The position numbers were made by a program, and so were the translations under genes. A DNA stretch of 34,761 nt from Candidatus Acetothermia bacterium (GTDB lineage: Bacteria > Bipolaricaulota > Bipolaricaulia > RBG-16-55-9 > DRXL01). Location: assembly GCA_016179105.1 (NCBI GenBank), contig JACOSB010000136.1, forward strand, positions 1-34,761, in the 5' to 3' direction. This document shows, one piece after another, positions 7,577 through 17,200 of the stretch. Every line of letters begins with the position of its first letter. Within the stretch, counting starts at the first letter, position 1. The notes under the pieces were generated by a model that had not been told where the DNA came from, made no database searches, and was given only the letters and a program-made list of their open reading frames with translations.

Positions 7577-10498
7577 CTAACGCAGCAGGATCAACTTCTT
7601 TAACTCACTACGGATCAGATCACCCTCATTCCCGCGCACACTTATAACATAGAGATAGACACCGTTGGGCAACAATCGCCCCATCTGGTTAGTCACGGGC
7701 AGAGCAAGTACGCTGCTGTTGCTCATCCGATTCAAAAGCCGTCTTCCCGTGAGGTCGAAGATCTGTACCTGCAAGGCAGCAATTCCCGTTCCGTGTGCGT
7801 CGACGATCAACTGGCCATCGCGCATCTCCAGATTGAGCTTGTTGATCAGCAGCAAGAGAAGATCGGAGTGCTCTTCGGCTTTCATCGAAGCCGAACTGCC
7901 TCCGAGAGATACGGTAGCTCGTATAGCGAAGTTGCCCGCCAGGTTGGCACCATAGGAATCGACGACAAAGAACTGAGTGCCGTTAGTGCTGAGATACGAA
8001 CGCCCCTGTGATGGAGCCGTCGTGTCTTGGTCTATCGGGTAAATCCCAGAGGGATTATTGGTGAGGAAGCCGACCACGAAATCGCCAGAGTTGATCGTCG
8101 TAGGGGATAGATCGTACTGATTGAATTGATTCAAAGCCTTCACAGTCGTGCTGATCTTTTGGAACGAGACGCTGTTAATGTTCGTGTTGCCGCTTGGATT
8201 GGTGCCGATCAGCAACGTGATAGGATCGTTCAGTTTAAGCCCATTGGAACGGTCGGTAAAGTGAATCTGCACGTTCTGGAGCGTTGCTGGATAGCTGGAT
8301 GGAGTCAGCCGGTTGACGAAATATGCCTTGGCTGTGCCGCTGGGAAAGCCGACAAACATCTCGTAGGTTCCATCGTCTACCTTCAATAGGCTCGTTTGCG
8401 TTCCTGTTCCTTGGGAGACGGCTACTAAGCCTTGGGCAACGCAACCATCGGCGAAGACCGCTGTGATCAAAAAACGTTGCCCGGCATTGAAATAGCCCGT
8501 GTCGTTCGCGAAGAGCTCAAAAGTGTTTTTCGCAACTGAGATGGCAATCGCTTTATCGGTTGGGTTTAGCTTTTGCCCTTTTTGATTTTCTATGCCAAGA
8601 ATCCCATACTGATTGGGGTCGGTATCCCACACTTGTCCAAACGCGGGTTGACCGTTGTCATCGACGGTTTCCAGCTTGAGCAAAGTCAGTTTCGCATTGT
8701 TAAGTCTGTTCAGTTGCAGACGGAAGTGTCCATCGCCCTTGCCGTCGGGCTGATGGGTGCTATCCCCAACCTTATCCTCGCCGAACCCGATGTAACTGAA
8801 GTCGACGCTTACTAAGGCTTTGCAACTGCCGGTCGCAAACTGATTGAATGCCTGTGCAGTTCCTTGGACCGCAGCGCTCAATTCTGGGGAAGACACGCTT
8901 TGCAGGAAACTGCCCGTGATTTGGTTAGGGTCTTGGGCCATTATATCGCTTCGAATGCGTGCTATGGTAGCACTGTCCGCGCCAAATTGGGTGAGCGCAT
9001 TCACCAAGTCTTGAGGCAACCCGTTGGCAGCGACGGAAGACTGGAAGTCGCGGAAATCGTTGGCTGTCACGGGGAAATCGGGTAATCCAGCAGCTTGCCA
9101 AGCCGTATCCACTTTCGCAGTCAGTGAAGGGTAGCTCTTCATCAGTTTTGCTAGTTGAGAAGCAAAACGAGTTGCAGAGTCCATTTGCTTCTTGAACCAC
9201 ATAGGGTCATTAGCGAAAAAGGCTCCCTGAGCGCGCTCAATCGCTGACAGATAAGCCACCTCCAAACCGATGGTTTGTGCATCGTTACGCAGCAATGCGT
9301 TCGCTGCATCGATCACTCCTTTTGGTAACCCTGGCTGCAATTTGATCGGTGGCACATTGGGAGTTTTTGGTTGAGCGATAACCTTATAGTTAGGGTCCGG
9401 TGGGTCGCGATCGACGATATGAGTCAGATAGTCGCCCCGCAGCTTTAACCCGGCTTTGACCAGACCTCCAATTAGGGCACAAATCAGCTTGGCTTGCGCC
9501 GCAGTATATTTAAGACAGTAAAGGAAACCAGCGTCCGCAAAATCGGCAGTGGTCTTCCAGTTGTTAGCTGATTTCTTGAGTGCATCTTTCTCCGCAGGCG
9601 TGAGACCCGGTTTAGGCACACCACCATCAACACACTCGATAGAGTACTCGACCGGATCGCTAGAGCCATCGATATTCGAGATGGTAACTCGCGCACGGAG
9701 TACCCCTATTTCTCGACAAGTACTGGATAATCGGAGGGAGCCTTGCGCAAGCCCTTTGGCGTTAAAAGAGATTTCGTCTGTTTTATTCCAACCGACCAGC
9801 GTTCCCGGTTCTTCGATGAGGACATCTATTAGGTTCCGCTTCCCAGGATTCTTAAACTCTACAGACCACGATGTTGGTTGGTATTCAATGAACTGGAGAG
9901 GAATTGTTATCCCCGTGATTGTCGGTGGCAGAGAGCATTGCTCATCGCTGGCTCGTATATTACCTCCAACGGTTGCCAACTCCATGGAACATATGGGAGG
10001 TGGAGGACCTGCACAGTCCGTTTCCCCACCCTGCAACGGCGGGGCGTCGTTGGGGACAATCCGGACTGCTAACTCATACTCGCTCAAGGCCTGCGGGTTG
10101 CTGGCAGAAGCGTCGAATCTTACGGTGACATCACCTTCCCGTGAGGTAGGAGCACACTTTCGCCCTGCGCCTGGTTCTTTGGTTACGTGGACATTGACAA
10201 AGCCGACACGATATTCGATACCCTGATCGTCCACGAGCAGTTCTTTACGGACCTTGACTATATAAGAGCCGGGGCTGACCGACGTGCGCACAACCCCATC
10301 GCTGCCCGTGACGACACTAGCGGACCCAATCATGATCTCGAGGTCTGAAATTGGCTGGCCTGAAGAGTCATTGGGGTCTTGAGAAAAAACAGCAATGACC
10401 TTAATCCGCAGGCTTTGTCCCAACGCATCGTGAAAACCCAACGCCCACACTAACCCTAACACGACCAACAACCAGGCAAACTTCTGTATGTGTTTCAT
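7577..10498 (-). CDS. Giant secreted protein with C-terminal NGVYLY sorting-like domain
   Basis: 973 residues from ATG 10498, with GGAGGAG upstream. Signal peptide 1-~28 (hydrophobic core, ALG-Q). Residues ~30-110 (SGQPISDLEIMIG...SPGSYIVKVR) look like a carboxypeptidase-regulatory-like beta sandwich. Residues ~180-290 are Ig-like. The middle (~300-560) is more helical and I do not recognise it. Residues ~705-861, from KVDDGTYEMFVGFP to FAIRATV, are a module also present in the protein at 10571-13909. The last ~75 residues (VQIFDLTGRRLLNRM...LPNGVYLYVISV...ELKKLILLR) are a FlgD-Ig/T9SS-like C-terminal domain, which suggests export and surface attachment or release. It lies 72 bp downstream of the beta-helix gene on the same strand and may be cotranscribed. 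Function unknown. Confidence 0.85.
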   Translation of the reverse strand: MKHIQKFAWLLVVLGLVWALGFHDALGQSLRIKVIAVFSQDPNDSSGQPISDLEIMIGSASVVTGSDGVVRTSVSPGSYIVKVRKELLVDDQGIEYRVGFVNVHVTKEPGAGRKCAPTSREGDVTVRFDASASNPQALSEYELAVRIVPNDAPPLQGGETDCAGPPPPICSMELATVGGNIRASDEQCSLPPTITGITIPLQFIEYQPTSWSVEFKNPGKRNLIDVLIEEPGTLVGWNKTDEISFNAKGLAQGSLRLSSTCREIGVLRARVTISNIDGSSDPVEYSIECVDGGVPKPGLTPAEKDALKKSANNWKTTADFADAGFLYCLKYTAAQAKLICALIGGLVKAGLKLRGDYLTHIVDRDPPDPNYKVIAQPKTPNVPPIKLQPGLPKGVIDAANALLRNDAQTIGLEVAYLSAIERAQGAFFANDPMWFKKQMDSATRFASQLAKLMKSYPSLTAKVDTAWQAAGLPDFPVTANDFRDFQSSVAANGLPQDLVNALTQFGADSATIARIRSDIMAQDPNQITGSFLQSVSSPELSAAVQGTAQAFNQFATGSCKALVSVDFSYIGFGEDKVGDSTHQPDGKGDGHFRLQLNRLNNAKLTLLKLETVDDNGQPAFGQVWDTDPNQYGILGIENQKGQKLNPTDKAIAISVAKNTFELFANDTGYFNAGQRFLITAVFADGCVAQGLVAVSQGTGTQTSLLKVDDGTYEMFVGFPSGTAKAYFVNRLTPSSYPATLQNVQIHFTDRSNGLKLNDPITLLIGTNPSGNTNINSVSFQKISTTVKALNQFNQYDLSPTTINSGDFVVGFLTNNPSGIYPIDQDTTAPSQGRSYLSTNGTQFFVVDSYGANLAGNFAIRATVSLGGSSASMKAEEHSDLLLLLINKLNLEMRDGQLIVDAHGTGIAALQVQIFDLTGRRLLNRMSNSSVLALPVTNQMGRLLPNGVYLYVISVRGNEGDLIRSELKKLILLR

Positions 10499-10570
10499 CG
10501 CTCCTCCTCTTTACTTGATTTAGTATCACGCAAGGCCGAGAGACGGTTCCCGGCCCTTTATCTCGTGGAG

Positions 10571-13500
10571 TTATCTTGAGATCACCAGCTTGCGCACCTC
10601 AGTGCGAATCAGTTCGCCTTGAGAATTGCGCACACTCACCACGTACAGATAGACGCCGTTAGGCAATGCACCGCCGCTATCCTTTGTAACTGGCAGACTC
10701 AACGCACTGCCCTCGCTGCTTTGGTCCACTAGCTCGCGTCCGCTGAGGTCGTATAGCTGTAGCCGCAGGGATGCAACTCCCGGCTCGTCTGTTTGCATGT
10801 GAAGCTGGTCAGCTGGAGCCATTAGTCCAGCCGGGGTCAACAAGCCACAGCTCGTTTGGGTGAAAAAGAACGGAGCTGTCGCGGTGGCCGTACTCAACCC
10901 CGCTGCTCTCTGGGTCTTCACTGTGAAGTTCTGTTTCTGGCCATTCTTGATCAGTCGCGGCAGCGCCGGTTTGATGCTCACGATTGTAAACGGTTCACCC
11001 AGGAGGGCATCGAGGCTATCCACCGTCTGCGCTATTCCGGTCTTGTTCGTGACCGTAACGGAGAAGGTTTGTTTGGCCACTTTCTTGGCCGTGGGTTTGA
11101 AGACCACCGGCTTTGGGGAACCCGAAGGTTTCACCGAGACGGTCAAGTTGCTGCAGATATCCCCCACGACAAATACCGAGTCCACTGTAGCGCGAATGCC
11201 AAAGTTGCCCACCAAGCCCGCAATCTTATCAACGAGATTGAAGCTTTTGCCATCCGGGGAAAGGTAGGATAGACCCTGAGAGAAGGAACTGGTGTCTTCG
11301 GCAGCGGGGAAAATATTGGGGGGATTGTTGACTTCAAAGCCCACGACGAAATCCCCGGAAGTAATGGGCACAAGACCTTGAGAGGTCAGATCATATACAT
11401 TCCATTGGTTGAGGAGGTTGATCTTGGCGGGAATGCGGGTGAAGGGGATGCCGTCTATAGTGCTGCTGCCGGTCCGATTAAAACCTACGAGCAAGGTAAT
11501 GTCAGTACCCGCTGGCAGCCCGCTGCCGAAGTAAATCTGAACACTTTGCGGTAAAGCCCCAGAGCCAGTGCTCAACGCGATAAGCGGAGCAAGGCGGTTG
11601 ACGAACTGGGCGGTGGGGGCGCCGTTGGGGAAGCCGATGAACTGCTCGAACGAGCCATCATCGGTTTTCAAGGAGCTGCTGCTGGCAGAGCTGCTCGTGA
11701 TGGTCACGCACGGGGAGAACTCGGAGGTGTCGTTGTTCAGGATGGGCGTTGCCGTCGCAGTCACAACATTGCCGGGATTGAACGACCCCGAGGCATGGGC
11801 GGTAAAACTGGCATTGCCATTATTATCTGTTGTCACGCTCTCCGCACCGATGAACTTTGCTCCCTCACCGGCACCGGAGGGATTGCAGAGGACGTTGGTG
11901 AAGAATTCTATCCGGAGTGTGTTACTAGCTGGAGGTTGACCACCCGCCGGGAGTGTGTGGATTGTCCCTGTGATCGTGATGCCAATTCCATCGCTGGTCG
12001 CTGAAGTCAGGAGGGGGAAATTCTGGAAGTGGTTTGGACCGTTGTGACCCCTGCTATCATTGATCGTCACCCCAAAGGGAAGAAGATCAATGCCCAGGCC
12101 CCCATTGGAGAAGATGGAATTGGAGAGGACGGCATTGCTAGTGCTGAAGGGGCCATCGCCGGACCCAATGATCACTCCTCCATTGTTGTTAAAGGCGATG
12201 ATATTACCCGCGCCGCTGTCTGTCCCACCGATGGTGTTACTACTGGCACCGGCACGTATGAATACGCCCCCTTCTTGGTTGCTCACAGGGCACTGACCCT
12301 TGGAACTAAGCTCGGTGCAAAGCCCGTCTTTATCCATGCCGATGAAATTGCCCTGCACTTGAGTCCCTGTCACGTTATTTCCTGTCGTGCTCGTGCCGAC
12401 ACCAAACATATCTACACCACTCCTCGCATTGCCCGAGATGAGATTGCATGCCCTATTGCAAATCCCACTATCGTGATCCGTCCCCCCTATCTTGTTGTTG
12501 ACCGCGAGGTCGCCAAAGGCCACACCAGAACCCAAATTGCTGTTGATGAAGTTGCCTTGCACTTGGTTTGCCGTGCCCGAGATCGACACGCCGTCCCCTG
12601 CATTGCCGGCGATAAGGTTGCAGGATTTGTTGCAGACGCCGCTGTCGTGATCTGTCCCCCCGATTCTGTTGCTATCACCACCACTGATTCTTACACCTGT
12701 AAAACCGTTGCCGAGAGCTCCCTGGCCAGTGGCTACCGTGCCGATGAAATTGCCTAGCACTTGGTTCTTCGTCGAACCGCTGCCGGAGATATCAACACCG
12801 TCGTTGACGTTACCGGAGATAAGGTTGCAGGATTTGTTGCACACGCCGCTGTCGTGATCCGCCCCCCCGATTGTGTTGCTAGGCGAATCCCCGATGGATA
12901 CGCCACCAAAGTTGTTATGCAAATCGCCATTGCCCTGCTTAAGGGTGCCCGTGACATCTGTCCCTATGAAGTTACCTTGCACAACATTCTTCGTTGCACC
13001 ACCAGAGATCGCCACGCCGTTCTTTATATTGCCCGAGATGAGGTTGCAGGATTTGTTGCAGACACCGCCATCGTGATCCGCCCCCCCGATTGTGTTGGTG
13101 GTTGCGCCAGCAGTGATTTCCACTCCCTCTCCGGTGATGAGACCAATGGTGCCCGTGACATCTGTCCCTATGAAGTTCCCTTGTACAACATTCTGAGTTG
13201 CGCTGGCGCCATTGATCTGAACACCGAAAAAAGTATTGCCCGAGATGAGGTTGCAGGAGTGATTGCAATTGCCGGCGTCATGGTCAGCTCCGCCGATCCT
13301 GTTTTTGGGCACATTGTCAATAAAGATGCCACCTGCCACGTTGCCCTGAGCGTCAGTACCAGCACTATTCGTGCCGATATAGTTGCCCACGATGGTGTTA
13401 CCGCCCTTGGTCTTTAGGTGGATTCCATAAGTGGAGAAACGATTGAGGATTAGCCCTCGTACCGTGCTGTTCCCTGCGGTGATGAGCAAGCCGCTGCGCT

Positions 13501-13909
13501 CACCACCAGCTGCAGTCAGATTCTCTCCGTCCAGCTCGATCAGCGGGATACCGGTGAAGCCGGGTTGAGTGGTGCCATCGATGACCACAGGTGCCGTGAT
13601 TTCCGGTAATGGACCCTGCAGCAGCTGGATCGTGTGAACGCCTGAGCCGGGTATCGCGAACTTAATAATAGAATTAAAACCGAACTGTTGATTGGCATTG
13701 GCAGTTAAGATCGCGTCTCGTAACGTACATTCGCTCATTGGTTGCAAACACGAACCTGCCACTTCATCAGCTGTCGTGTTCACGGTGAGAGTTAGGATGT
13801 CGGCTTGAGCCACGCTATGAAACCCCACGAGGGCCAAGAGGATGACTACACCCAATATCAAGAGGCTGGACTTCCGATCGGCTCGATGATTCTGAATTAC
13901 GTAGCTCAT
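10571..13909 (-). CDS. Giant secreted CSLREA/parallel beta-helix protein with NGVYLY tail
   Basis: 1112 residues from ATG 13909, whose ATGA overlaps the stop of the small upstream gene. Signal or anchor ~15-35 (LLILGVVILLALVGF, VAQA). Residues ~41-72 match the CSLREA-type start (TVNTTADE, CTLRDAILTAN). Residues ~95-600 are a right-handed beta-helix of repeats around NTIGG, NLISGN, GVxISG and QGNFIGTDVTGT. Five of the repeats carry a DHDxGxCNxxCN insert. Residues ~746-906 are the module shared with the 7577-10498 protein. Residues ~925-1025 form an Ig-like domain. The last ~75 residues (LRLQLYDLSGRELVDQ...LPNGVYLYVVSV...EVRKLVISR) are the sorting-like tail. Beta-helix proteins of this type are usually adhesins or polysaccharide-active. 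No catalytic residues are evident here. Confidence 0.88.
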   Translation of the reverse strand: MSYVIQNHRADRKSSLLILGVVILLALVGFHSVAQADILTLTVNTTADEVAGSCLQPMSECTLRDAILTANANQQFGFNSIIKFAIPGSGVHTIQLLQGPLPEITAPVVIDGTTQPGFTGIPLIELDGENLTAAGGERSGLLITAGNSTVRGLILNRFSTYGIHLKTKGGNTIVGNYIGTNSAGTDAQGNVAGGIFIDNVPKNRIGGADHDAGNCNHSCNLISGNTFFGVQINGASATQNVVQGNFIGTDVTGTIGLITGEGVEITAGATTNTIGGADHDGGVCNKSCNLISGNIKNGVAISGGATKNVVQGNFIGTDVTGTLKQGNGDLHNNFGGVSIGDSPSNTIGGADHDSGVCNKSCNLISGNVNDGVDISGSGSTKNQVLGNFIGTVATGQGALGNGFTGVRISGGDSNRIGGTDHDSGVCNKSCNLIAGNAGDGVSISGTANQVQGNFINSNLGSGVAFGDLAVNNKIGGTDHDSGICNRACNLISGNARSGVDMFGVGTSTTGNNVTGTQVQGNFIGMDKDGLCTELSSKGQCPVSNQEGGVFIRAGASSNTIGGTDSGAGNIIAFNNNGGVIIGSGDGPFSTSNAVLSNSIFSNGGLGIDLLPFGVTINDSRGHNGPNHFQNFPLLTSATSDGIGITITGTIHTLPAGGQPPASNTLRIEFFTNVLCNPSGAGEGAKFIGAESVTTDNNGNASFTAHASGSFNPGNVVTATATPILNNDTSEFSPCVTITSSSASSSSLKTDDGSFEQFIGFPNGAPTAQFVNRLAPLIALSTGSGALPQSVQIYFGSGLPAGTDITLLVGFNRTGSSTIDGIPFTRIPAKINLLNQWNVYDLTSQGLVPITSGDFVVGFEVNNPPNIFPAAEDTSSFSQGLSYLSPDGKSFNLVDKIAGLVGNFGIRATVDSVFVVGDICSNLTVSVKPSGSPKPVVFKPTAKKVAKQTFSVTVTNKTGIAQTVDSLDALLGEPFTIVSIKPALPRLIKNGQKQNFTVKTQRAAGLSTATATAPFFFTQTSCGLLTPAGLMAPADQLHMQTDEPGVASLRLQLYDLSGRELVDQSSEGSALSLPVTKDSGGALPNGVYLYVVSVRNSQGELIRTEVRKLVISR
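12213..13302 (-). repeat. Tandem beta-helix repeats within the CSLREA protein gene
   Basis: Six degenerate repeats of ~58-85 codons each start with IGG(A/T)D. The DNA is highly similar in places. AGGTTGCAGGATTTGTTGCA recurs at ~12616, ~12825 and ~13045, about 205-220 bp apart, with flanking identity that includes the GTGATCCGCCCCCCCGATTG segment in two copies. Such identity would permit unequal recombination that changes repeat number. It may also complicate assembly. Confidence 0.75.
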
Positions 13910-14127
13910 GCTTCTTTCTTTGGTTCCATTGTACTACTCGGAATAAAGCCGATCACGAACTTAGCCATAGTATTCTGCAAAGCGGACAAATCCTGAAAAT
14001 GGGCTTTCTCGCCACTCCCTACATGTTCGATCTGCCCCCGCCACTGGGGTTCATCTGGCTGTTCTCCTGACTCGACCCACAGGCGTAGGACGAACGAGAC
14101 GGTGTGACGCGCGAAGGATTGTGCCAT
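13906..14127 (-). CDS. Small 73-residue protein with WRGxIxHVxSGE motif, coupled to the beta-helix gene
   Basis: ATG 14127 is preceded by GGGAGGT 6 bp upstream. The stop TGA (13906-13908) overlaps the ATG of the 1112-residue gene, so the two are translationally coupled. There is no signal peptide or membrane segment. Visible blocks are SFVLRLWVE at ~11-19, QWRGQIEHVGSGEKAHFQDL at ~28-47, and a hydrophobic C-terminal FVIGFIPS. The pattern is a compact beta-rich fold of the W-R-G-x-I-x-H-V-x-S-G-E type, which I recall as a small uncharacterised family. It sits between a BTAD regulator and its likely target, so it may be a regulatory or assembly partner. That is inference only. Confidence 0.75.
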   Translation of the reverse strand: MAQSFARHTVSFVLRLWVESGEQPDEPQWRGQIEHVGSGEKAHFQDLSALQNTMAKFVIGFIPSSTMEPKKEA

Positions 14128-14132
14128 GTCTA

Positions 14133-14153
14133 CCTCCCGGCGAACTTTCGCCG
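14133..14153 (-). promoter_or_regulatory. Perfect inverted repeat overlapping the ribosome binding site of the small gene
   Basis: CGGCGAA (138-144 within 14138-14153) and TTCGCCG form a perfect 7-bp inverted repeat with a 2-base spacer. It lies just downstream of the predicted start of transcription and joins directly onto the GGGAGGT ribosome binding site (14139-14133). It could be an operator or a 5' hairpin affecting translation initiation. Confidence 0.5.
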
Positions 14154-14163
14154 TTCGGATAGA

Positions 14164-14195
14164 AGTATAGATGGGCGATGTTGTTTTTTTGTTGA
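14164..14195 (-). promoter_or_regulatory. Candidate SARP/BTAD-activated promoter for the 14127 operon
   Basis: On the minus strand the -10 TATACT lies at 14169-14164, and no TTGACA-like -35 is present at 16-19 bp. In its place are two heptamers sharing CAACA: TCAACAA (14195-14189) and ACAACAT (14184-14178). They are 11 bp apart, and the inner one ends exactly 8 bp before the -10. SARP activators are known to use heptamer direct repeats with 11-bp periodicity and an 8-bp gap to the -10. The motif is short and lies in an A-rich tract, so confidence is moderate. Confidence 0.45.
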
Positions 14196-14246
14196 ATGAA
14201 ATTTTTCTCTTGGGAAGAAAGGAATTAGCTGGTGGCAGGAGTGCCG

Positions 14247-17200
14247 TTAGGCTATGTTTTGCCAGGCAGCCTCAATCTCGCGATTGACCTTGACGTCTTT
14301 CAAGAAGCTCTCGCGGGTAGATTCGTCTTTAATTCGATCTGCATGTTGCATCAGCTCATCGTGAGCCTTTCGTAAGTACTTCAGAGCTTCATCGGTTCGG
14401 CCAAGCACTGAAAGAATCTTGAAATGGTTGAAAATCACTTCTTGCGGATTGACGCAGCTCTGACCGCCTTCGAGCATCTGCATCGCTTGAGCCGAACAAG
14501 CCAGAGCTTGATCTTTCTCATTCAGTTGCAAATGGACTGTCGCCTCTCTTGATAAGCAAGGCATCTGCTCGTCCTTCGCTCCTATCTCTTCAAAAATGAC
14601 GCGCGCGCGGGTGTAATGTCTCAACGCCTCGGGGTAACTTTTTAGTTCGAAGGAGACATCACCTATACCTCGCAAACTGAGTCCTTGGCCCAACCGTTCG
14701 CCGATTTCCTCAAAGATATACAGAGCTTGTTGAAAATGCTGCAACGACTCTTCATGGTTGCCTAAGCCACAGTGAATGTCGCCCAGGTTGATCATGAAGT
14801 TTCCCTGGCTCTCGCGCGACCCGATCTCTCGGGCTATCTCTGACGCCTGTTGACAACAGCTTAGAGCCTCTCGATATCTTCCCATGGTGCAGTAGATGTC
14901 ACCGATATTGCCTAGAGTCATCTGTTGACCCCGGCGGTCGCCGATTTTTTCGTAAATTGCCAGCGCCTGCTGATAGGTTGGCAACGCCTCTTGGTATTGC
15001 CCCAAAAAGAAATGGATGACACCGATATTGTTCATGCTACTGGCTTGGTTTCTTTGGTTTCCGATCGCTTGACTTGCTTCACAAGCCTGCTGCGAGTAGT
15101 GCAGCGCCTCCGCGAGCCTCCCACAATTCGCATGGATTCGGCCCAAGTCGATCAAACATTCGCTCTCTCCGGTGCGATCTCCAGCCGCGCGGCAGCTGTC
15201 TAACGCCCGGAGAGCTTCTGCCTCCGCCTCGGGATACTGTCCTAAGCTACGAAATAAGTGGCACTTTTTTCGTAAGACCAGAGAGAGTTTGCTCTCATTT
15301 CCCGAGCGCTCAGCCAACTCTTGTAGCTCCTCCAAGTCGCGCTCTTGTTTCTCTCGCTCGCCCTGCAAGTCGTAGATTTCGGCCCGTTGAACGAGCAATT
15401 CAAAGCGTTGCGTGTCCATACCAGCAGCCCCTAGCTCTCTGATTGCTGCTAAGCCTATCTCGATCAGATCTAGTCCTTCTCGCTGACGGTACGCTTGCGC
15501 AGCCTGCTTCAAAGCTTGAAGGACGTATGCTAACGCCTTCTTCCAGTCTCGCGCCCGAAATGCGTGCTGTGCCAAGAGCCCTGCCCAGTCTTCGAGACGG
15601 CTGGCATGGAACTGCTCGAGCGCTCTCATTACCCTCTGGTGCAAGAGCTGTCGACGCGCGGGAGACATCTCTGCATAAACCACTTCTCGAACCTTGTCGT
15701 GGCTGAACTCGTAACGACCTTGACGCTCGCTGAACCATTGAGTGTCAGTCAACTGCGTCAACGCCGACCAACATTCTTCTGCTGCTCCCTCCCACGCTTT
15801 CTCTAACAGAGGCAACTCCACTTCGCGGCCGACCACACTCGCCAGATGCAAGAATTTTTCGTCAAGTTCTCCTAATCGAGCCACTCTCTGGGTAATCAGC
15901 TCTCTTATCGTGGGCGGAGTCACCCTCTCTCGGTTAACCGCCGAGAGGTCTTCGAGATCAGCGATCCAAGACGAGCCCTCGACACGCAAGGTCCCTTCCT
16001 CGAAGAAATGCTGAAGGGTTGAGACTAAAAAGAGTGGGTTACCCGCAGTCTCTTTATAGAGCCAACCGCTCAGCAAGTGAGGTTGCTCGACGGTCAATGG
16101 CAGCTTTTTGAGTAACTCAGAAACTTCTTGAGCTGCCAGCCGAGACAAAGAAACATTCTGCAAAAGAGTCTTCGGCTCCCAGGCTTCAATCAGCTTGGAT
16201 AGTGGGTGCTCTTCGTTGATTTCTTCGCTCCGGTAGGTCCCTAAAATTAAGATGGGTTTATCTTCAATGCGAGGCAAGAAATAATTCAGAAAATCCAAAC
16301 TGGTTGCATCAACCCAATGGAGATCGTCCAATAATAAGACGAGAGGCTTCGGCGCGTGTTTGGATTCGACCAAGCTCTGGAAGAATTGGATCAGACCCTC
16401 GAAAAAGCGCAGTTGCTCCTGCTTGGGTGAGAGCGAGGGATTTTCCGGTAGCGAGGGCATTCTCGTTCTTAGCTCTGGAGCGAGCTTGGCGACCTCGGCC
16501 AACCAGAGTATTGGGATCGTTTTCAAATCCGCGTGCTTCAATTGTTCTAATGCTTCATGCACGATCTCCGCCCACGGCTGATACGATCGCCGAAAGCCTA
16601 GCTCCTGAGCGCGTCCTTGAAAAATGCGCGCCTTGAATTGTCTCTGAGCTGTAGTGCGAACTTCCTGAATGAGGCGCGTTTTCCCGACTCCTGCCTCACC
16701 GCCGATCAGCGTGCAGGAGCCCCGGCCTTCGTGAGCCTGCTCTAGCTCGCGAACCAACTGGGCATATTCTGCCCGCCGGCCCACGAAGGGGAGACTGCCC
16801 GGCGAGAGCGTGTAGGGAATTTGCGGCTCAGTGGCTAATGGGACAGGGTAGAATTTGTCGATCTCTGGGACCTGTTGCGCTCGTATCTGTTCATAGAGCT
16901 GTCGGGTCTGTGAGACAGGCTCGACATCGAGCTCATCTTTCAATGCTTGAACGCATTGCTCATACGCGCGAACAGTCTCCGATGGATTTCCTGAAAGATA
17001 GTAATAAAGCATCAGCTGACGGTAGACGCTTTCACGACAAGCACTAGCCGCCAGCACCTCGCGGCATAACGCGATGGACCTCCGATAACGCCCTTGGCGC
17101 GCATGTATCTCAGCCATTCGCGTGAGCAACGCGAAGTATATTTCGCTAAGCTCTTCGCGCTTCGCTGTGGCCCAGTCGGCGTAGCGATCTTCTTCGAGAT

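Noticed and set aside
10534..10555. Hairpin GGCCG...CGGCC between the two giant genes as a terminator
   Set aside because: Only 5 bp plus 2 bp after a mismatch and no T-run on the minus strand; the genes may still be cotranscribed.
12213..13302. Possible CRISPR array because of evenly spaced near-identical ~40-base units
   Set aside because: Spacing is ~205-220 bp, the repeats are in frame, and they translate into beta-helix rungs.
12029..13417. Long plus-strand open frames opposite the beta-helix repeats
   Set aside because: They mirror the repeats on the other strand, carry no recognisable domain or ribosome binding site, and the minus-strand gene has clear domains, signal peptide and tail.
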